From: DATBQN01 sp963755825
Lineage (GTDB): Bacteria; Acidobacteriota; Thermoanaerobaculia; Multivoradales; UBA5704
DNA length: 64,000 nucleotides
Assembly: GCA_963755825.1 (NCBI GenBank)
Contig: CAVWLA010000001.1
Span: forward strand, 372,001 to 436,000
Direction: 5' to 3'
Program-made: the position numbers and the translations under genes
Notes under the pieces: model-generated
Database searches by the model: none
Seen by the model: the letters and a program-made list of their open reading frames with translations, nothing else
Told to the model about the DNA's origin: nothing
In this document: piece after piece, positions 46,288 through 55,671 of the stretch
How positions within the stretch are numbered: position 1 is the stretch's first letter
Layout: every line of letters starts with the position of its first letter

Positions 46288-48975
46288 CTAGCTGTTCTCC
46301 TCCCCGTGGCCTCCCGCGGGTGCCGCGGCCGGCTCGGGGACGGGCGGCGGCTCCTCGATCGGCTCCGATTCGGGCGCCGGATCGATCAAGGGCTCGGGCT
46401 CCGGCAACGGCTCGACGATCGGCTGAGGCTCGGCCGCGGGCTCGTGGACCGGCTCCGGCGCGGTCGTCGGCAGCGGCTCGGGCTCGAGAGCCGATTCCGC
46501 GCGGACCGGCTCCGGCGTCCGATCTGGCGGCTCCGGCGTTTCCACTGCATGGTCGACGGGAGCCGGCGCCTCGGAGGGAGCGGACTCCGGGAGCGAGGAC
46601 GCCAGCTCGACGGGCTCGGGCTGCGCGGAGGCCGCCGGCGGGGCCGGTGTGGGGCTCGGCTCGGGGAGCGGTTCGGGCTCGGCGTCGTCGAGCGGAGTGC
46701 CGGCCCAGCGCCGCGGACCCTCGTGGAGGAAGCGCGCGGCGGTCGGCCGCTTGATGAGGAGGGGTTTGGGCTCGAAGCCCTCGCGGCCGGTCCAGGCGTT
46801 GAAGTTGGGCTCGGTCTCGTCGTCGAGGTCGTCGGCTCCCGGCGCGCCCGCCGAACCCGGCACCGCGGCGGCCTGCCCTTCGGCGCCTGCCGGCCGCTTG
46901 CCGCGCCGGCGCCGGCTGCGGCGCTTCTTGCGCGGGCCGCCGGCCGGCTGCTCGGAGCCCTCGATCGGGCGTCCCGCGGACGGCTCGGCTGTCTCGGCCG
47001 ACGCTTCCGGCTCGCCGTCGAGATCGCCGCCGTCGAGCTCGACGCTCGCGGCGAGCGTCTCCTCATCTCCCGGGAGCTGATCTCCGTCCGGCAGGTCGCC
47101 GTGGAGCGGCGCCTCGATGGGGAATCCCTGGGCGTCGACGCCGGCACCGTTGCTCTTCTTGCGCTTGCGGCCGCCGCGCCGGCGCTTCTTGCCTCGCTTC
47201 TCCTCGGCGCCGGGCTCCGCCGCCAGGGCGCCTGCTGCCGGCGCCGCCGGTGCCGCGGCGCGCGGCGCCTGATCGGGCTGATGACCGCCGCGCTCTCCGC
47301 GACGACCGCGCTCTCCTCGTTCCCCGCGCTCGGCTCGCCCGGCGCCGCGCGGCGCGCGTCCGGCGCGCTCGGTCCGCGGGGCGGCGGCCGCCGCCGGCTC
47401 CTCGTCCTCGCCTTCCTCCTCGCCGCCGGCGGGCGGCAGCAGGTCGGAGACCGAGATGGCGGGGCGCGGCGGCTTGTCGCGCCGGAGCGGCGTCGCCGGC
47501 TTCTCGCGGTAGGTCCAGTCGACCTTCTCCTCGGCGCGGTGCAGCGCCGCCGAGGCGAGAATCTCGATCTTGATATCGAACTCCCGCTCGAGCGCCGCGA
47601 GCTCCTGCCGGCGGCCGTTCTGGAAGGCGTCGGCGAGCTCGGGGTGGAGACCGATCTTGACCGCTTCGACGAGGCCCGAGGCGGCCCGCGCCTCGACCTG
47701 CCGCAGCAGGTTGAGCGACACCGCCTCCGGGCTGGTGATCGAGCCGGCGCCGCCGCAGGTGGGGCAGGGGCGGTGGGTGCGCAGCTGCAGCGCCTGACGG
47801 ATGCGCTGGCGGTTGATCTCGAGCAGGCCGTTGGGGGAGATGCGGCCCACCGAGGAGCGCGCCTTGTCCTCCTTCATGGCGTCGCGGAGGACCTTCTCGA
47901 CCTTGCGCTGGTTGCGGCTCGACCGCATGTCGATGAAGTCGACCACCACCAGGCCGCCGATGTCGCGCAGGCGGAGCTGGCGCGCCACCTCGTTGGCGGC
48001 CTCGACGTTGGTGTGGACCGCGGTCTCCTCCTGGGTGGCGGCGCGCGTCGAGCGCCCGGAGTTGACGTCGATGGCGGTCAGCGCCTCGGTGCCGTCAATG
48101 ACGATCGAGCCGCCGGAGGGGAGCGGCACGGCGCGCTGGTGGATGCGATCGATCTGCGCTTCGAGCTCGTAGCGCGAGAAGAGCGGCAGCCGCTCGGCGT
48201 AGCGCACCAGGCGGGTCTTGCCGCGCGGCATGAACGCCTGCATGTAGCTCTCGGCGCGCTCGAAGGCCTCGTCGTCGTCGATCAGCACCTCCTCGATCGA
48301 GGCGTCGAGGTGGTCGCGGAGCGCCTGGACGATGAGGTCCTGATCGGTGTAGAGGAGGCGCGTGCCGCCGCGGCCGCCGATCACCGCCTCGCTCTGCACC
48401 CGCTTCCAGAGGCGGAGAAGGGCCGCCAGGTCGCGCGACAGCGCCACCTTGGTCTGGTCGAGGGCATTGGTGCGCACGATGACGCCGCAGCCCGCCGGCA
48501 GCTCGAGCTTGGTCGCCTGCGCCTTGAGCTTCTTCCGCATGTCCTCGTCCTCGACCTTCCGCGAGACGCCGCGAACGTCGTCGAACGGGGTGAGCACGAG
48601 GTAGCGGCCGGCGAGCGAGAGGTTGGTGGTGAGCGCGGCGCCCTTCTGGCCGACGGCGTCCTTCTGCACCTGGACGACGATCGGCTTGCCGCGGTCGAGG
48701 ACCTCTTCGATGCGCGGGTGGCCGACGGGGTCGTGGTAGTAGGCCTGCGGCACCACGTCCTGGATGGAGAGGAAGCCGTGGCGCTCGACGCCGTAGTCGA
48801 TGAAGGCGGCGTTCAGGCTGGGCTGGACGTTGGCGATCATGCCGCGGTAGATGTTGCCGCGGGTGAGGCCGGATTCGGCGAAGTCGACCTGGAAGCTCTC
48901 GAGGGTGTTGCCGTTGACGATGGCGACGCGCAGCTCCTCGGGGCGCTGGGCGTCGATCAACATTCTGCGTGCCAA
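46288..48975 (-). CDS. Ribonuclease E/G with long disordered tail
   Basis: Endoribonuclease for mRNA decay and rRNA/tRNA processing. The catalytic half (1-490) has the S1 domain (about 36-120) and Mg-binding aspartates in AIDVNSGR (Asp303) and VVVDFIDM (Asp346). The Zn-link CPTC is at 404-407. These are the same residue numbers as in E. coli RNase E, so the core has no net insertions. The C-terminal 400 residues are low complexity: an Arg/Gly-rich stretch, two Lys/Arg clusters and a Pro/Glu-rich tail. Such a tail could bind RNA and scaffold a degradosome, but its partners are not readable. The TTG at 48975 is preceded by ACGGAG and gives the usual MxxxMLIDA start; the ATG at 48963 is the alternative. 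It is convergent with lpxC. Confidence 0.95.
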   Translation of the reverse strand: MARRMLIDAQRPEELRVAIVNGNTLESFQVDFAESGLTRGNIYRGMIANVQPSLNAAFIDYGVERHGFLSIQDVVPQAYYHDPVGHPRIEEVLDRGKPIVVQVQKDAVGQKGAALTTNLSLAGRYLVLTPFDDVRGVSRKVEDEDMRKKLKAQATKLELPAGCGVIVRTNALDQTKVALSRDLAALLRLWKRVQSEAVIGGRGGTRLLYTDQDLIVQALRDHLDASIEEVLIDDDEAFERAESYMQAFMPRGKTRLVRYAERLPLFSRYELEAQIDRIHQRAVPLPSGGSIVIDGTEALTAIDVNSGRSTRAATQEETAVHTNVEAANEVARQLRLRDIGGLVVVDFIDMRSSRNQRKVEKVLRDAMKEDKARSSVGRISPNGLLEINRQRIRQALQLRTHRPCPTCGGAGSITSPEAVSLNLLRQVEARAASGLVEAVKIGLHPELADAFQNGRRQELAALEREFDIKIEILASAALHRAEEKVDWTYREKPATPLRRDKPPRPAISVSDLLPPAGGEEEGEDEEPAAAAAPRTERAGRAPRGAGRAERGERGERGRRGERGGHQPDQAPRAAAPAAPAAGALAAEPGAEEKRGKKRRRGGRKRKKSNGAGVDAQGFPIEAPLHGDLPDGDQLPGDEETLAASVELDGGDLDGEPEASAETAEPSAGRPIEGSEQPAGGPRKKRRSRRRRGKRPAGAEGQAAAVPGSAGAPGADDLDDETEPNFNAWTGREGFEPKPLLIKRPTAARFLHEGPRRWAGTPLDDAEPEPLPEPSPTPAPPAASAQPEPVELASSLPESAPSEAPAPVDHAVETPEPPDRTPEPVRAESALEPEPLPTTAPEPVHEPAAEPQPIVEPLPEPEPLIDPAPESEPIEEPPPVPEPAAAPAGGHGEENS

Positions 48976-49033
48976 AGTGAGCCGCTCCGTTTCTAGAGGC
49001 CGTTGCCGGCCGCGGGCGAACGACGAGGGGCGG

Positions 49034-49378
49034 TCATGCCAGGCCGCTCGCCACCGGCTCGACCTCGTCGCGAATGTAGCGGTCGAGGAGGGCTGCGTCA
49101 GCCTCGGACTCGACGGTGAAGGCGACCCCGACGCGATAGCGCTGGGTACGCGGTGCTCCCCGATCCTCGCCGACGAACACGATGCGCGCCGCCGAGCGAA
49201 AGACGTCGCGGCCGATGGGCATCGCGAGGTCGAAGACCTGGCCGAGGGGCGGCTCGAAGCCGGTCGTCAGCAGCATGCCGCCGCGGGAGAGCAGGAGCAC
49301 GTCGCAGGCATGCTGCTCGGCGATGGTTGCACGAATGCCGGAAACTTCATAGCGGTGGTGCCGGCGCCGATCGTCCAT
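49034..49378 (-). CDS. PilZ-domain protein
   Basis: A 114-residue single-domain protein. It has the N-terminal arginine motif (DRRRHHRYEV, residues 3-12) and a second element LLLSRGGM at the usual (D/N)xSxxG position, here with Arg-Gly-Gly, then a beta-barrel ending in RVGVAFT. PilZ domains bind cyclic-di-GMP and alter partner proteins. Because the Asp/Asn of the second motif is not clear, binding is uncertain. The ATG at 49378 is chosen because the Arg motif begins right after it; the open frame upstream is Arg/Pro-rich and unlike PilZ proteins. It lies upstream of and co-oriented with the RNase E/G gene, 58 bp away, so the two may be co-transcribed. Confidence 0.8.
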   Translation of the reverse strand: MDDRRRHHRYEVSGIRATIAEQHACDVLLLSRGGMLLTTGFEPPLGQVFDLAMPIGRDVFRSAARIVFVGEDRGAPRTQRYRVGVAFTVESEADAALLDRYIRDEVEPVASGLA

Positions 49379-49468
49379 GATGTCCCGGGACCCTCGAAGG
49401 GGGAGCCGGCGCGAGCCCCTCCGCGGCCGTGGCCGCCGCTGGGGTGCGCCTGGCGGATGCAGGGGACA

Positions 49469-49477
49469 TGCTACCAT
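49469..49477 (+). promoter_or_regulatory. Extended -10 promoter (TGC-TACCAT) for the E1 gene
   Basis: TGC then TACCAT at 49472-49477 in the PilZ/E1 divergent gap. The predicted leader is about 80 nt and includes GAGGAGG at 49546-49552, 11 nt before GTG 49564. Confidence 0.4.
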
Positions 49478-49563
49478 TGCAGCGCAATCTGCGGCCTGAT
49501 CTCCGGTCATCGCCGGCGGCATCCCACGGCCGCCCGCTCTCTACCGAGGAGGCATACCGACCC

Positions 49564-52077
49564 GTGGCCCAGGCAACTCCCATCCTGGAGGGCGGGGACG
49601 CCCCGACCGCCTCCGGGATCGACGTCGAGACCAGCGCACCAGCCGCCCCTCAGCCAGAGCCGGTGCCGACCTCCGAGGCCGGCGCCCTCGACCGCGACGC
49701 CATCCTCGCCGACTATCGGATCGCCTACCAGAGCCGGCAGGTGAGTCTCCTCGGCCGCCGCGAGGTGCTCACCGGCAAGGCCAAGTTCGGCATCTTCGGC
49801 GACGGCAAGGAGGTGGCGCAGCTGGCGATGGCGCGCGCCTTCCGGCGCGGCGACCTGCGCTCCGGCTACTACCGCGACCAGACCTTCCACTTCGCGCTCG
49901 GCATCCTCTCAATCGAGCAGTTCTTCGCCCAGCTCTACGCCGATCCCGACGTGGTGCGCGAGCCCTGCTCGGCCGGCCGCTCGATGACCGCTCACTTCGC
50001 CACCCCCTTCGTCGATGGCGAGGGGCGCTTCCTCGACCTCACCTCGCGCTTCAACTCGACCGCCGACGTGTCGCCGACCGGCGCCCAGATGCCGCGCCTG
50101 GTCGGCCTCGCTTACGCCTCGCGGCTCTACCGCGAGATCCCCGGCCTCGACGAGGGGCCGCGCAGCCGGTTCTCCGTCCACGGCGACGAGGTCGCCTGGG
50201 GGACGATCGGCAACGCCACCTGCGCCGAAGGGGTCTTCTGGGAGGCGGTCAACGCCGTCGGCGTCCTGCAGGCGCCGATGCTCCTCTCGGTGTGGGACGA
50301 CGGCTACGGCATCTCGGTGCCCAACGAGCTGCAGATCACCAAGGGCGACCTCTCGGCGCTGCTCGCCGGCTTCCGGCGTGACGAGGGCTCGCGGCGCGGC
50401 TACGACCTCTACCGCGTGCGCGGCTGGGACTACCCGGCGCTCGTCGACACCTACCGCCGCGCCGCCGAGATCGTCCGCGCCGAGCACGTGCCGGCGATCG
50501 TCCACGTCGTCGAGGTCACCCAGCCGCAGGGCCACTCGACCTCGGGGAGCCACGAGCGCTATAAGACCAGGGAGCGCCTGGACTGGGAGGCCGAGCACGA
50601 CTGCGTGGTGACCATGCGCCGCTGGCTGCTCCAACTAGGGCTCGCCGGCGAGGCCGAGCTCGAGCGCCTCGAGAGCGAGGAGCGCGAGCGGGTGCGCGAT
50701 GGCCAGCGCCGCGCCTGGGAGGCGTTCCGCGCGCCGATCGAGGCGGAGAAGCGGACGGCTCTGTCGCTCGCCGCGGCGCTCGCGACGAGCTCCGCCGACC
50801 CCGCGGCGCGGGCGGCGATCGAGGCCGCGGCGGCGGAGGTCGAGCGGCAGCAGGCGCCATTCCGCCGCGACGTCCTCACCGCCGTCGAGACGATGCTCGT
50901 CGCATCCAGAGGTGACGACTCTCCGGATCGCCGCCGCCTCCTCGACTGGAAGCGCGAGCAGGCGCCGCAGAACCGCGAGCGCTACTCCTCCAGCCTGTGG
51001 AGCGAATCACCGCGGGCGGCGCTCGCCGTGCCGCCGGTGGCGCCGGTCTATAGCGCCGACTCGGCGACGGTCAACGGCCACGAGGTGTTGAACGCCTGTT
51101 TCGACGCCGCCCTCGCCCGCCTGCCCGAGCTGGTGGCGATGGGGGAGGACCTCGGGCGCCTCGGCGACGTCAACCAGGGCTTCGCCGGCCTGCAGGAGAA
51201 GTACGGCGTCCTTCGCGTCGCCGACGCCGGCATCCGCGAGGCGACGATCCTCGGCCAGGCGATCGGCATGGCGATGCGCGGCCTGCGGCCGATCGCCGAG
51301 ATCCAGTATCTCGACTACATGCTCTACGCCCTGCAGATCATCGCCGACGACCTGGCGAACGTGCGCTACCGCACCAAGGGGCAGCAGATCGCGCCGGTCA
51401 TCATCCGCACTCGCGGCCACCGCCTGGAGGGCATCTGGCACTCCGGCTCGCCGATGGCCGGCATCCTCAACCTGGTGCGCGGGGTCTACGTCTGCGTGCC
51501 GCGCAACATGACCCAGGCGGCGGGCTTCTATAACACCCTGCTGGCGGGCGACGATCCGGCGATGGTCGTCGAGGTGTTGAACGGCTACCGCAGCAAGGAG
51601 CGGTTGCCCGAGAACGTCGGCGCCATGCGGGTGCCGCTCGGCGTGCCGGAGGTGCTGCGCGAGGGCGGCGACCTGACGATCGTCACCTATGGCGCCTGCT
51701 GCCGCATCGCCATGGAGGCGGCCGAGATGCTCGCCGGCGTGGGGATCGAGGTCGAAGTCGTCGACGTGCAGACCCTGCTGCCCTTCGACCGCGCCGGAGT
51801 CATCGCCGCCTCGCTCCAGAAGACCAGCCGCGCCCTCTTCCTCGACGAGGACGTCCCCGGCGGCGGCACCGCCTACATGCTGCAGCAGACCCTCGACCGC
51901 CTGGGCGGCTACGACTGGCTCGACGCCCGGCCGCGCTGCCTGTCGGCCGCCGATCACCGCCCGGCCTACGGCTCGGACGGCGACTACTTCTCGAAGCCCA
52001 ACCGCGACACCGTCTTCGAGACCGTCTACGAGATGATGCAGGAAGGGGATCCGCGGCGGTTCCCGATGGCCTTCTGA
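49564..52077 (+). CDS. Thiamine-diphosphate 2-oxoacid dehydrogenase E1, fused alpha and beta subunits
   Basis: Predicted to decarboxylate a 2-oxoacid (branched-chain type most likely) and pass the acyl group to an E2 lipoyl protein. The 837 residues contain an E1-alpha half with the ThDP-binding stretch running from [17 protein letters not shown] to [11 protein letters not shown] helical linker follows, then an E1-beta half from [18 protein letters not shown] through [12 protein letters not shown] and EIQYLDYM to the transketolase C-domain near [14 protein letters not shown]. Such fusions occur in place of separate alpha and beta genes in several phyla. GTG 49564 is chosen because GAGGAGG precedes it by 11 nt; an ATG at 49429 has no RBS. 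No E2 or E3 gene is in the window, so the partners lie elsewhere. The substrate is not certain. Confidence 0.92.
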   Translation: MAQATPILEGGDAPTASGIDVETSAPAAPQPEPVPTSEAGALDRDAILADYRIAYQSRQVSLLGRREVLTGKAKFGIFGDGKEVAQLAMARAFRRGDLRSGYYRDQTFHFALGILSIEQFFAQLYADPDVVREPCSAGRSMTAHFATPFVDGEGRFLDLTSRFNSTADVSPTGAQMPRLVGLAYASRLYREIPGLDEGPRSRFSVHGDEVAWGTIGNATCAEGVFWEAVNAVGVLQAPMLLSVWDDGYGISVPNELQITKGDLSALLAGFRRDEGSRRGYDLYRVRGWDYPALVDTYRRAAEIVRAEHVPAIVHVVEVTQPQGHSTSGSHERYKTRERLDWEAEHDCVVTMRRWLLQLGLAGEAELERLESEERERVRDGQRRAWEAFRAPIEAEKRTALSLAAALATSSADPAARAAIEAAAAEVERQQAPFRRDVLTAVETMLVASRGDDSPDRRRLLDWKREQAPQNRERYSSSLWSESPRAALAVPPVAPVYSADSATVNGHEVLNACFDAALARLPELVAMGEDLGRLGDVNQGFAGLQEKYGVLRVADAGIREATILGQAIGMAMRGLRPIAEIQYLDYMLYALQIIADDLANVRYRTKGQQIAPVIIRTRGHRLEGIWHSGSPMAGILNLVRGVYVCVPRNMTQAAGFYNTLLAGDDPAMVVEVLNGYRSKERLPENVGAMRVPLGVPEVLREGGDLTIVTYGACCRIAMEAAEMLAGVGIEVEVVDVQTLLPFDRAGVIAASLQKTSRALFLDEDVPGGGTAYMLQQTLDRLGGYDWLDARPRCLSAADHRPAYGSDGDYFSKPNRDTVFETVYEMMQEGDPRRFPMAF

Positions 52078-52170
52078 TCCCCTCGCGCTGCGCCGAGGGC
52101 GCCGAGGGCGCTCGCGGCGAGCGCGCGCTCGAATCGATCGCAGTGCCCCCTCCCTTGCCTTGCGCTCGAT

Positions 52171-52179
52171 TGCTATACT
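52171..52179 (+). promoter_or_regulatory. Extended -10 promoter (TGC-TATACT) for ferredoxin
   Basis: TGC followed by TATACT at 52174-52179, the best match to the consensus in the window. No properly spaced -35 box is present. The leader to ATG 52231 would be about 45 nt, with an AGGA element in it. Confidence 0.5.
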
Positions 52180-52230
52180 CCGCCGAGTTCAACCGTGGAC
52201 GCCGGGCGCCGGCGGGAGGAAGTCAAGCTC

Positions 52231-52548
52231 ATGTCTTACGTGATCACTGATAAATGCCTGGGGGAGCGCTATGCCACCTGCGTGTCGGTGTGCCCGGTGG
52301 ACTGCATCCACGCCGGGGACTACGAGGGGCAGGAGTTCATGATCATCCACCCGGAGGTCTGCATCGACTGCGGCCTCTGCCTGCCGGAGTGCCCCATCGG
52401 CGCCATCGTCGACAACGAGTCCGAGTCGCCGGAGTGGGCGACGATCAACGCCGAGCTGGCGCCGTCGTTCGAAGGCAATGCCAAGGTCGAAGAGCGGCCG
52501 CGCAACGACCCCCCACGGCGGCCGGGAAACGTGATCGTCAACCCCTGA
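52231..52548 (+). CDS. fdxA: 7Fe (3Fe-4S/4Fe-4S) ferredoxin, FdxA-like
   Basis: A small cytoplasmic electron carrier of 105 residues. The first cysteine set C-x7-C-x3-CP (DKCLGERYATCVSVCP) is of the 3Fe-4S type. The second, CIDCGLCLPECPIGAI, is a classical 4Fe-4S site. FdxA proteins usually have Cys-x2-Cys at the start; here the second, non-ligand cysteine is glycine. The C-terminal 40 residues are an acidic then basic tail typical of the family. ATG 52231 begins MSYVITDKC, the family start, with AGGA about 11 nt upstream. The stop (CCCTGA) is in contact with the next coding region, so the two are probably one operon and the ferredoxin may supply electrons to the flavoprotein. Confidence 0.93.
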   Translation: MSYVITDKCLGERYATCVSVCPVDCIHAGDYEGQEFMIIHPEVCIDCGLCLPECPIGAIVDNESESPEWATINAELAPSFEGNAKVEERPRNDPPRRPGNVIVNP

Positions 52549-54233
52549 GCGAGCCGTCTCGACCCGTCGCCGAAAACCTCGACGCCGGGGAGCCCACGGG
52601 GCTCTCCGGTGAATGCTCCAGCCCACCCCAGGCCGTCCCCTTCCGCCGCTACGACGTCGTGGTCCTCGGCGGCGCCTTCGCCGGCGGCGCGGCGGCGCTC
52701 CTCCTGCGGCGCGAGAAGCCGGAGCTCTCCGTCCTCGTCGTCGAGCGGGCCGCCGCCTTCGACTCCAAGGTCGGCGAGGCGACGACCGAGATGTCGGCGA
52801 TGTTCCTCACCCGCCGCCTCGCCCTCTGGGAGCACCTCGAGCTCAACCACCTGCCGAAGGAGGGCCTGCGCTACTGGTCGCAGAGCGACCGCGTCAGCGG
52901 CCATGCCGACGCCAGCGAGACCGGCTCCTTCCGGCGCTCGGCGGTCACCTCGTTCCAGCTCCGCCGCGACGTCCTCGACGAGCACATCCTGGCGAGCGCC
53001 GTCGCCGAAGGGGCCGAGCTCGCCCGCCCGGCGCGTGCCGTCGATGTCGTCCTCGCACCGCCGGGCGTGCCGTCGGCGGCGCGCGACCACCGGGTGCGCA
53101 TCGCGCACGGCGCCCGCGGCGAGGCGGGGGAGGAGACGATCTCCTGTCGCTGGGTGCTCGACGCCACCGGCCGCGCCACCTTCCTCGGCCGCAAGCTCGG
53201 CCTCATCGAGCGCAACAAGGAGCATCCGACCGCCGCCATCTGGGGCCGCTGGCAGGGGGTGCGCCACCTCGACGACCTAGCGGCACGGAGCCCCACCGAC
53301 CTGGCGCGCAAGAACGTTTCCTCGCGGCGCCTGGCGACCAACCACTACGTGGGCTTCGGCTATTGGGTATGGGTGATCCCGCTGGGCAATGGCGAGACCT
53401 CGATCGGCATCGTCTACGACACCCGACTGCTGCAGCTCGGCGCCGCCGGCGAGGGGCACGAGAGCGGGGACCGCGAGTCGACCTACCGGAGCTTCCTCGC
53501 CGCCATCCCATCGCTCGCCGAGCTGCTGGAAGACGCCCGCCTCCGCCTCGACGACCTGCGGAGCTACACCCATCTCGCCTATTCAGCCAGCCAATACATG
53601 GGCGACGGCTGGGCGCTCATGGGCGACGCGGCGTCGTTCCTCGACCCCTACTATTCGCCCGGCCTCGACCACGCCTCGTTCAGCGTCGACGGGACGGTGG
53701 AGATCGTCAAGGCCGAGGCCGGCGGCGAGGACGTGGCGGCGCGCGTCGCCGAGCACAACGCCGCTTTCGTGCGCTCCTACCGGCGTTTCTTCCAAGCCGT
53801 TTACGCCGACAAGTACTTCTACATGGGCGAGCACGACCTCATCTCGGCCGCCTTGCTGCTCGACACGGCGCAGTACTACATCTTCGTGGTGATCCCGGCC
53901 TACCGCTTCTTCGGCCGCTTCTACTGGCTGCCGGTGCTGGGACCGAAGCCCGCCTTCTTCTCCTACCACCTGATGCGGCTCTACAACCGGCGCTTCAAGA
54001 AGCTGGCTCTCCTGCGCCGCGAGATGGGCGAGGCCGGCCGCCGCAACGACAGGCGGCGGATCAACGTCTACTTCGATCTCGATTGGGCGGCGTTCCAGAT
54101 GGGCGCCCGCGGTTTCAAGCTCTGGGCCTTCGCCGAGCTCGACGGCCTGCGCCTCCGCTTCAAGCGCCTTTTCGGCCGGCGGAGCGCCGCGCCAGCGGCG
54201 ATGCCGGCGCCGGCGCCCGCGTCGAAGACCTGA
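52545..54233 (+). CDS. FAD-dependent monooxygenase/halogenase-like flavoprotein
   Basis: An FAD enzyme of about 560 residues. Rossmann motif VVVLGGAFAGGAAALLLRR near residues 38-56, a KVGEATTE segment (Lys75), DATGRATFLGR, WVWVIPLGNGETSIG (Trp274, Trp276, Ile278, Pro279), and GDAASFLDPYYSPGLDHAS for FAD ribityl binding. The WxWxIP motif and the early lysine are features of flavin-dependent halogenases, but many related dehydrogenases and reductases share this fold, so halogenation is only a possibility. The start is unresolved: no ATG, GTG or TTG lies in frame between the ferredoxin stop and the Rossmann strand. CTG at 52545, overlapping the ferredoxin stop by 4 nt, is used here. A 1-nt indel after ATG 52609 would be another explanation. 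The C-terminus has a hydrophobic stretch and ends Ala/Pro-rich. Confidence 0.75.
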   Translation: MSEPSRPVAENLDAGEPTGLSGECSSPPQAVPFRRYDVVVLGGAFAGGAAALLLRREKPELSVLVVERAAAFDSKVGEATTEMSAMFLTRRLALWEHLELNHLPKEGLRYWSQSDRVSGHADASETGSFRRSAVTSFQLRRDVLDEHILASAVAEGAELARPARAVDVVLAPPGVPSAARDHRVRIAHGARGEAGEETISCRWVLDATGRATFLGRKLGLIERNKEHPTAAIWGRWQGVRHLDDLAARSPTDLARKNVSSRRLATNHYVGFGYWVWVIPLGNGETSIGIVYDTRLLQLGAAGEGHESGDRESTYRSFLAAIPSLAELLEDARLRLDDLRSYTHLAYSASQYMGDGWALMGDAASFLDPYYSPGLDHASFSVDGTVEIVKAEAGGEDVAARVAEHNAAFVRSYRRFFQAVYADKYFYMGEHDLISAALLLDTAQYYIFVVIPAYRFFGRFYWLPVLGPKPAFFSYHLMRLYNRRFKKLALLRREMGEAGRRNDRRRINVYFDLDWAAFQMGARGFKLWAFAELDGLRLRFKRLFGRRSAAPAAMPAPAPASKT

Positions 54234-54248
54234 CGCCGCCGAGGAGCC

Positions 54249-54268
54249 GGTCGGGGAGACTCCCGACC
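54249..54268. terminator. Hairpin after the flavoprotein gene
   Basis: A 7-bp perfect stem (ggtcggg / cccgacc) with a 6-nt loop, 15 nt past the stop and upstream of the next promoter-like box. There is no T-tract. Confidence 0.35.
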
Positions 54269-54299
54269 AGGCGAGCGCCCGCGGTTCGCCGCAGCGGCC

Positions 54300-54305
54300 T
54301 ACAAT
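54300..54305 (+). promoter_or_regulatory. Candidate -10 box (TACAAT) for the CCA/poly(A) polymerase gene
   Basis: TACAAT (5 of 6 to TATAAT) ends 7 nt before ATG 54313, so a transcript would start at the ATG. No Shine-Dalgarno sequence is visible, in line with a leaderless message. Confidence 0.42.
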
Positions 54306-54312
54306 CTCTCTC

Positions 54313-55671
54313 ATGAAACCGATGGCGGCGAGCCCCGGAACAGACGTCGGGCCCGGCGCTCCCGCCGCCGAGCTGCTTCGCCGCCTGCCGCCAGACGTGG
54401 CGGCGCGCACCGCGGCGGTCGCCGGCGCCGCCGAGCGTGCCGGCGTTGCCGCCTACCTCGTCGGCGGCCTGGTGCGCGACCTCCTCCTCGGGCGCCAGGG
54501 CCGCGACCTCGACATCGTCGTCGAGGGGGACGGCCCGGCCTTCGCGCGCCGGCTCGCCGCGGAGCTCGGCGGCCAGGCGCTGGTCCACGAGGCGTTCCTC
54601 ACCGCCGAGGTGGTCGACGGCTCCGGCTTCCACCTCGACGTGGTGACGGCCCGCAGCGAGATCTACAGCGCACCGGCGGCCCTCCCCGAGGTGCGAATGG
54701 CGGCGCTCCGCGAGGATCTCTTCCGGCGCGACTTCAGCGTCAACGCCATGGCGATCCGCCTCACGCCGTCGGCCGAGGCCGGCGAGGAGGCCGCTCTCAT
54801 CGATCTTTTCGGGGGCCGCGGCGATCTCGCCGAGCGCACGCTCCGCGTCCTCCACGGTCGCTCCTTCCACGACGATCCGACGCGCGCTCTCCGCGGCATC
54901 CGCCTCGGCCTGCGGCTCGACCTCCGCATGGCGCCGGAGACCGAGCGGCTGATCGGCGAGGCGCTCGCCGCGGGCGCCTTCGCGCGGCTCTCCGGCGCGC
55001 GCCTGCGCGACGAGCTGATCCTGCTGCTCGACGATGCCGACCTGGCGCTCCGCGGGATCGACCGCCTGGCGGAGCTCGGTCTCCTCGCCGTGCTCCACCC
55101 TTCTCTGGAGCTGAGCCGGGCGACGCGCGACCGCCTGCGCCGCGTCCATGCCGCCCTCGAGAGCCAGCGGTCGGCGATCTCCGCTGCGCCGACCGCTCAA
55201 CCCTGGCGCCTGTTCCTCGCCGCGGTCGCCCTGCCGCTCGCCGCGGCCGAGGTCGCCGCGCTCGCCGATCGCCTCGACCTCGTCGGTGCCGACCGCCGCC
55301 TGCTCCTCGGCGCGGCCGTGCGGCTGGCGGCGGCCCGGCAGGCGGTCGAGCGGCCGGCGGTCCTGCCCCACGAGGTGGAGGAGGCGCTGGCGCCGCTTTC
55401 CGCCGAGGAGCTCCTCCTGCTCGTCGCCGACGGCGGCGAAGCGGCGGCCTCGTGGGTGCGGCGCTACCGGGACGAGCTGCGGCCGCTGACCCTCGCCGTG
55501 CGCGGCGCCGATCTCCTCGCCGCCGGCGTGCGGCCGGGGCCGGCCGTCGGCCGGACGCTCGCCGCCGTGCGCCGCGCCCGCCTCGACGGCTTGATCGAGC
55601 GCGAGGGTGAGCTCGCCTTCGCCCTCGCGGAGCTCTCTGCCGACGAACTCGGCAAGGCGAAGGCTTCCTGA
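54313..55671 (+). CDS. tRNA nucleotidyltransferase / poly(A) polymerase family protein
   Basis: Adds C and/or A to tRNA 3' ends, or A tails to RNA. The class II nucleotidyltransferase head is complete: YLVGGLVRDLLLG followed by DLDIVV with the two metal-binding aspartates, RRDFSVNAMAI, and DDPTRALRGIRL for ribose and base recognition. The C-terminal 220 residues are helical, without a recognisable HD motif. At 452 residues it is of normal length. Family members split into CCA-adding, A-adding, CC-adding and poly(A) enzymes that cannot be told apart by eye. The next gene starts at its stop (TGATG), so translation is likely coupled. Confidence 0.9.
   Translation: MKPMAASPGTDVGPGAPAAELLRRLPPDVAARTAAVAGAAERAGVAAYLVGGLVRDLLLGRQGRDLDIVVEGDGPAFARRLAAELGGQALVHEAFLTAEVVDGSGFHLDVVTARSEIYSAPAALPEVRMAALREDLFRRDFSVNAMAIRLTPSAEAGEEAALIDLFGGRGDLAERTLRVLHGRSFHDDPTRALRGIRLGLRLDLRMAPETERLIGEALAAGAFARLSGARLRDELILLLDDADLALRGIDRLAELGLLAVLHPSLELSRATRDRLRRVHAALESQRSAISAAPTAQPWRLFLAAVALPLAAAEVAALADRLDLVGADRRLLLGAAVRLAAARQAVERPAVLPHEVEEALAPLSAEELLLLVADGGEAAASWVRRYRDELRPLTLAVRGADLLAAGVRPGPAVGRTLAAVRRARLDGLIEREGELAFALAELSADELGKAKAS

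Noticed and set aside
52254..52544. Upstream extension of the flavoprotein frame through the ferredoxin gene
   Set aside because: It overlaps a clear ferredoxin in another frame and translates to Arg/Gly-rich nonsense.
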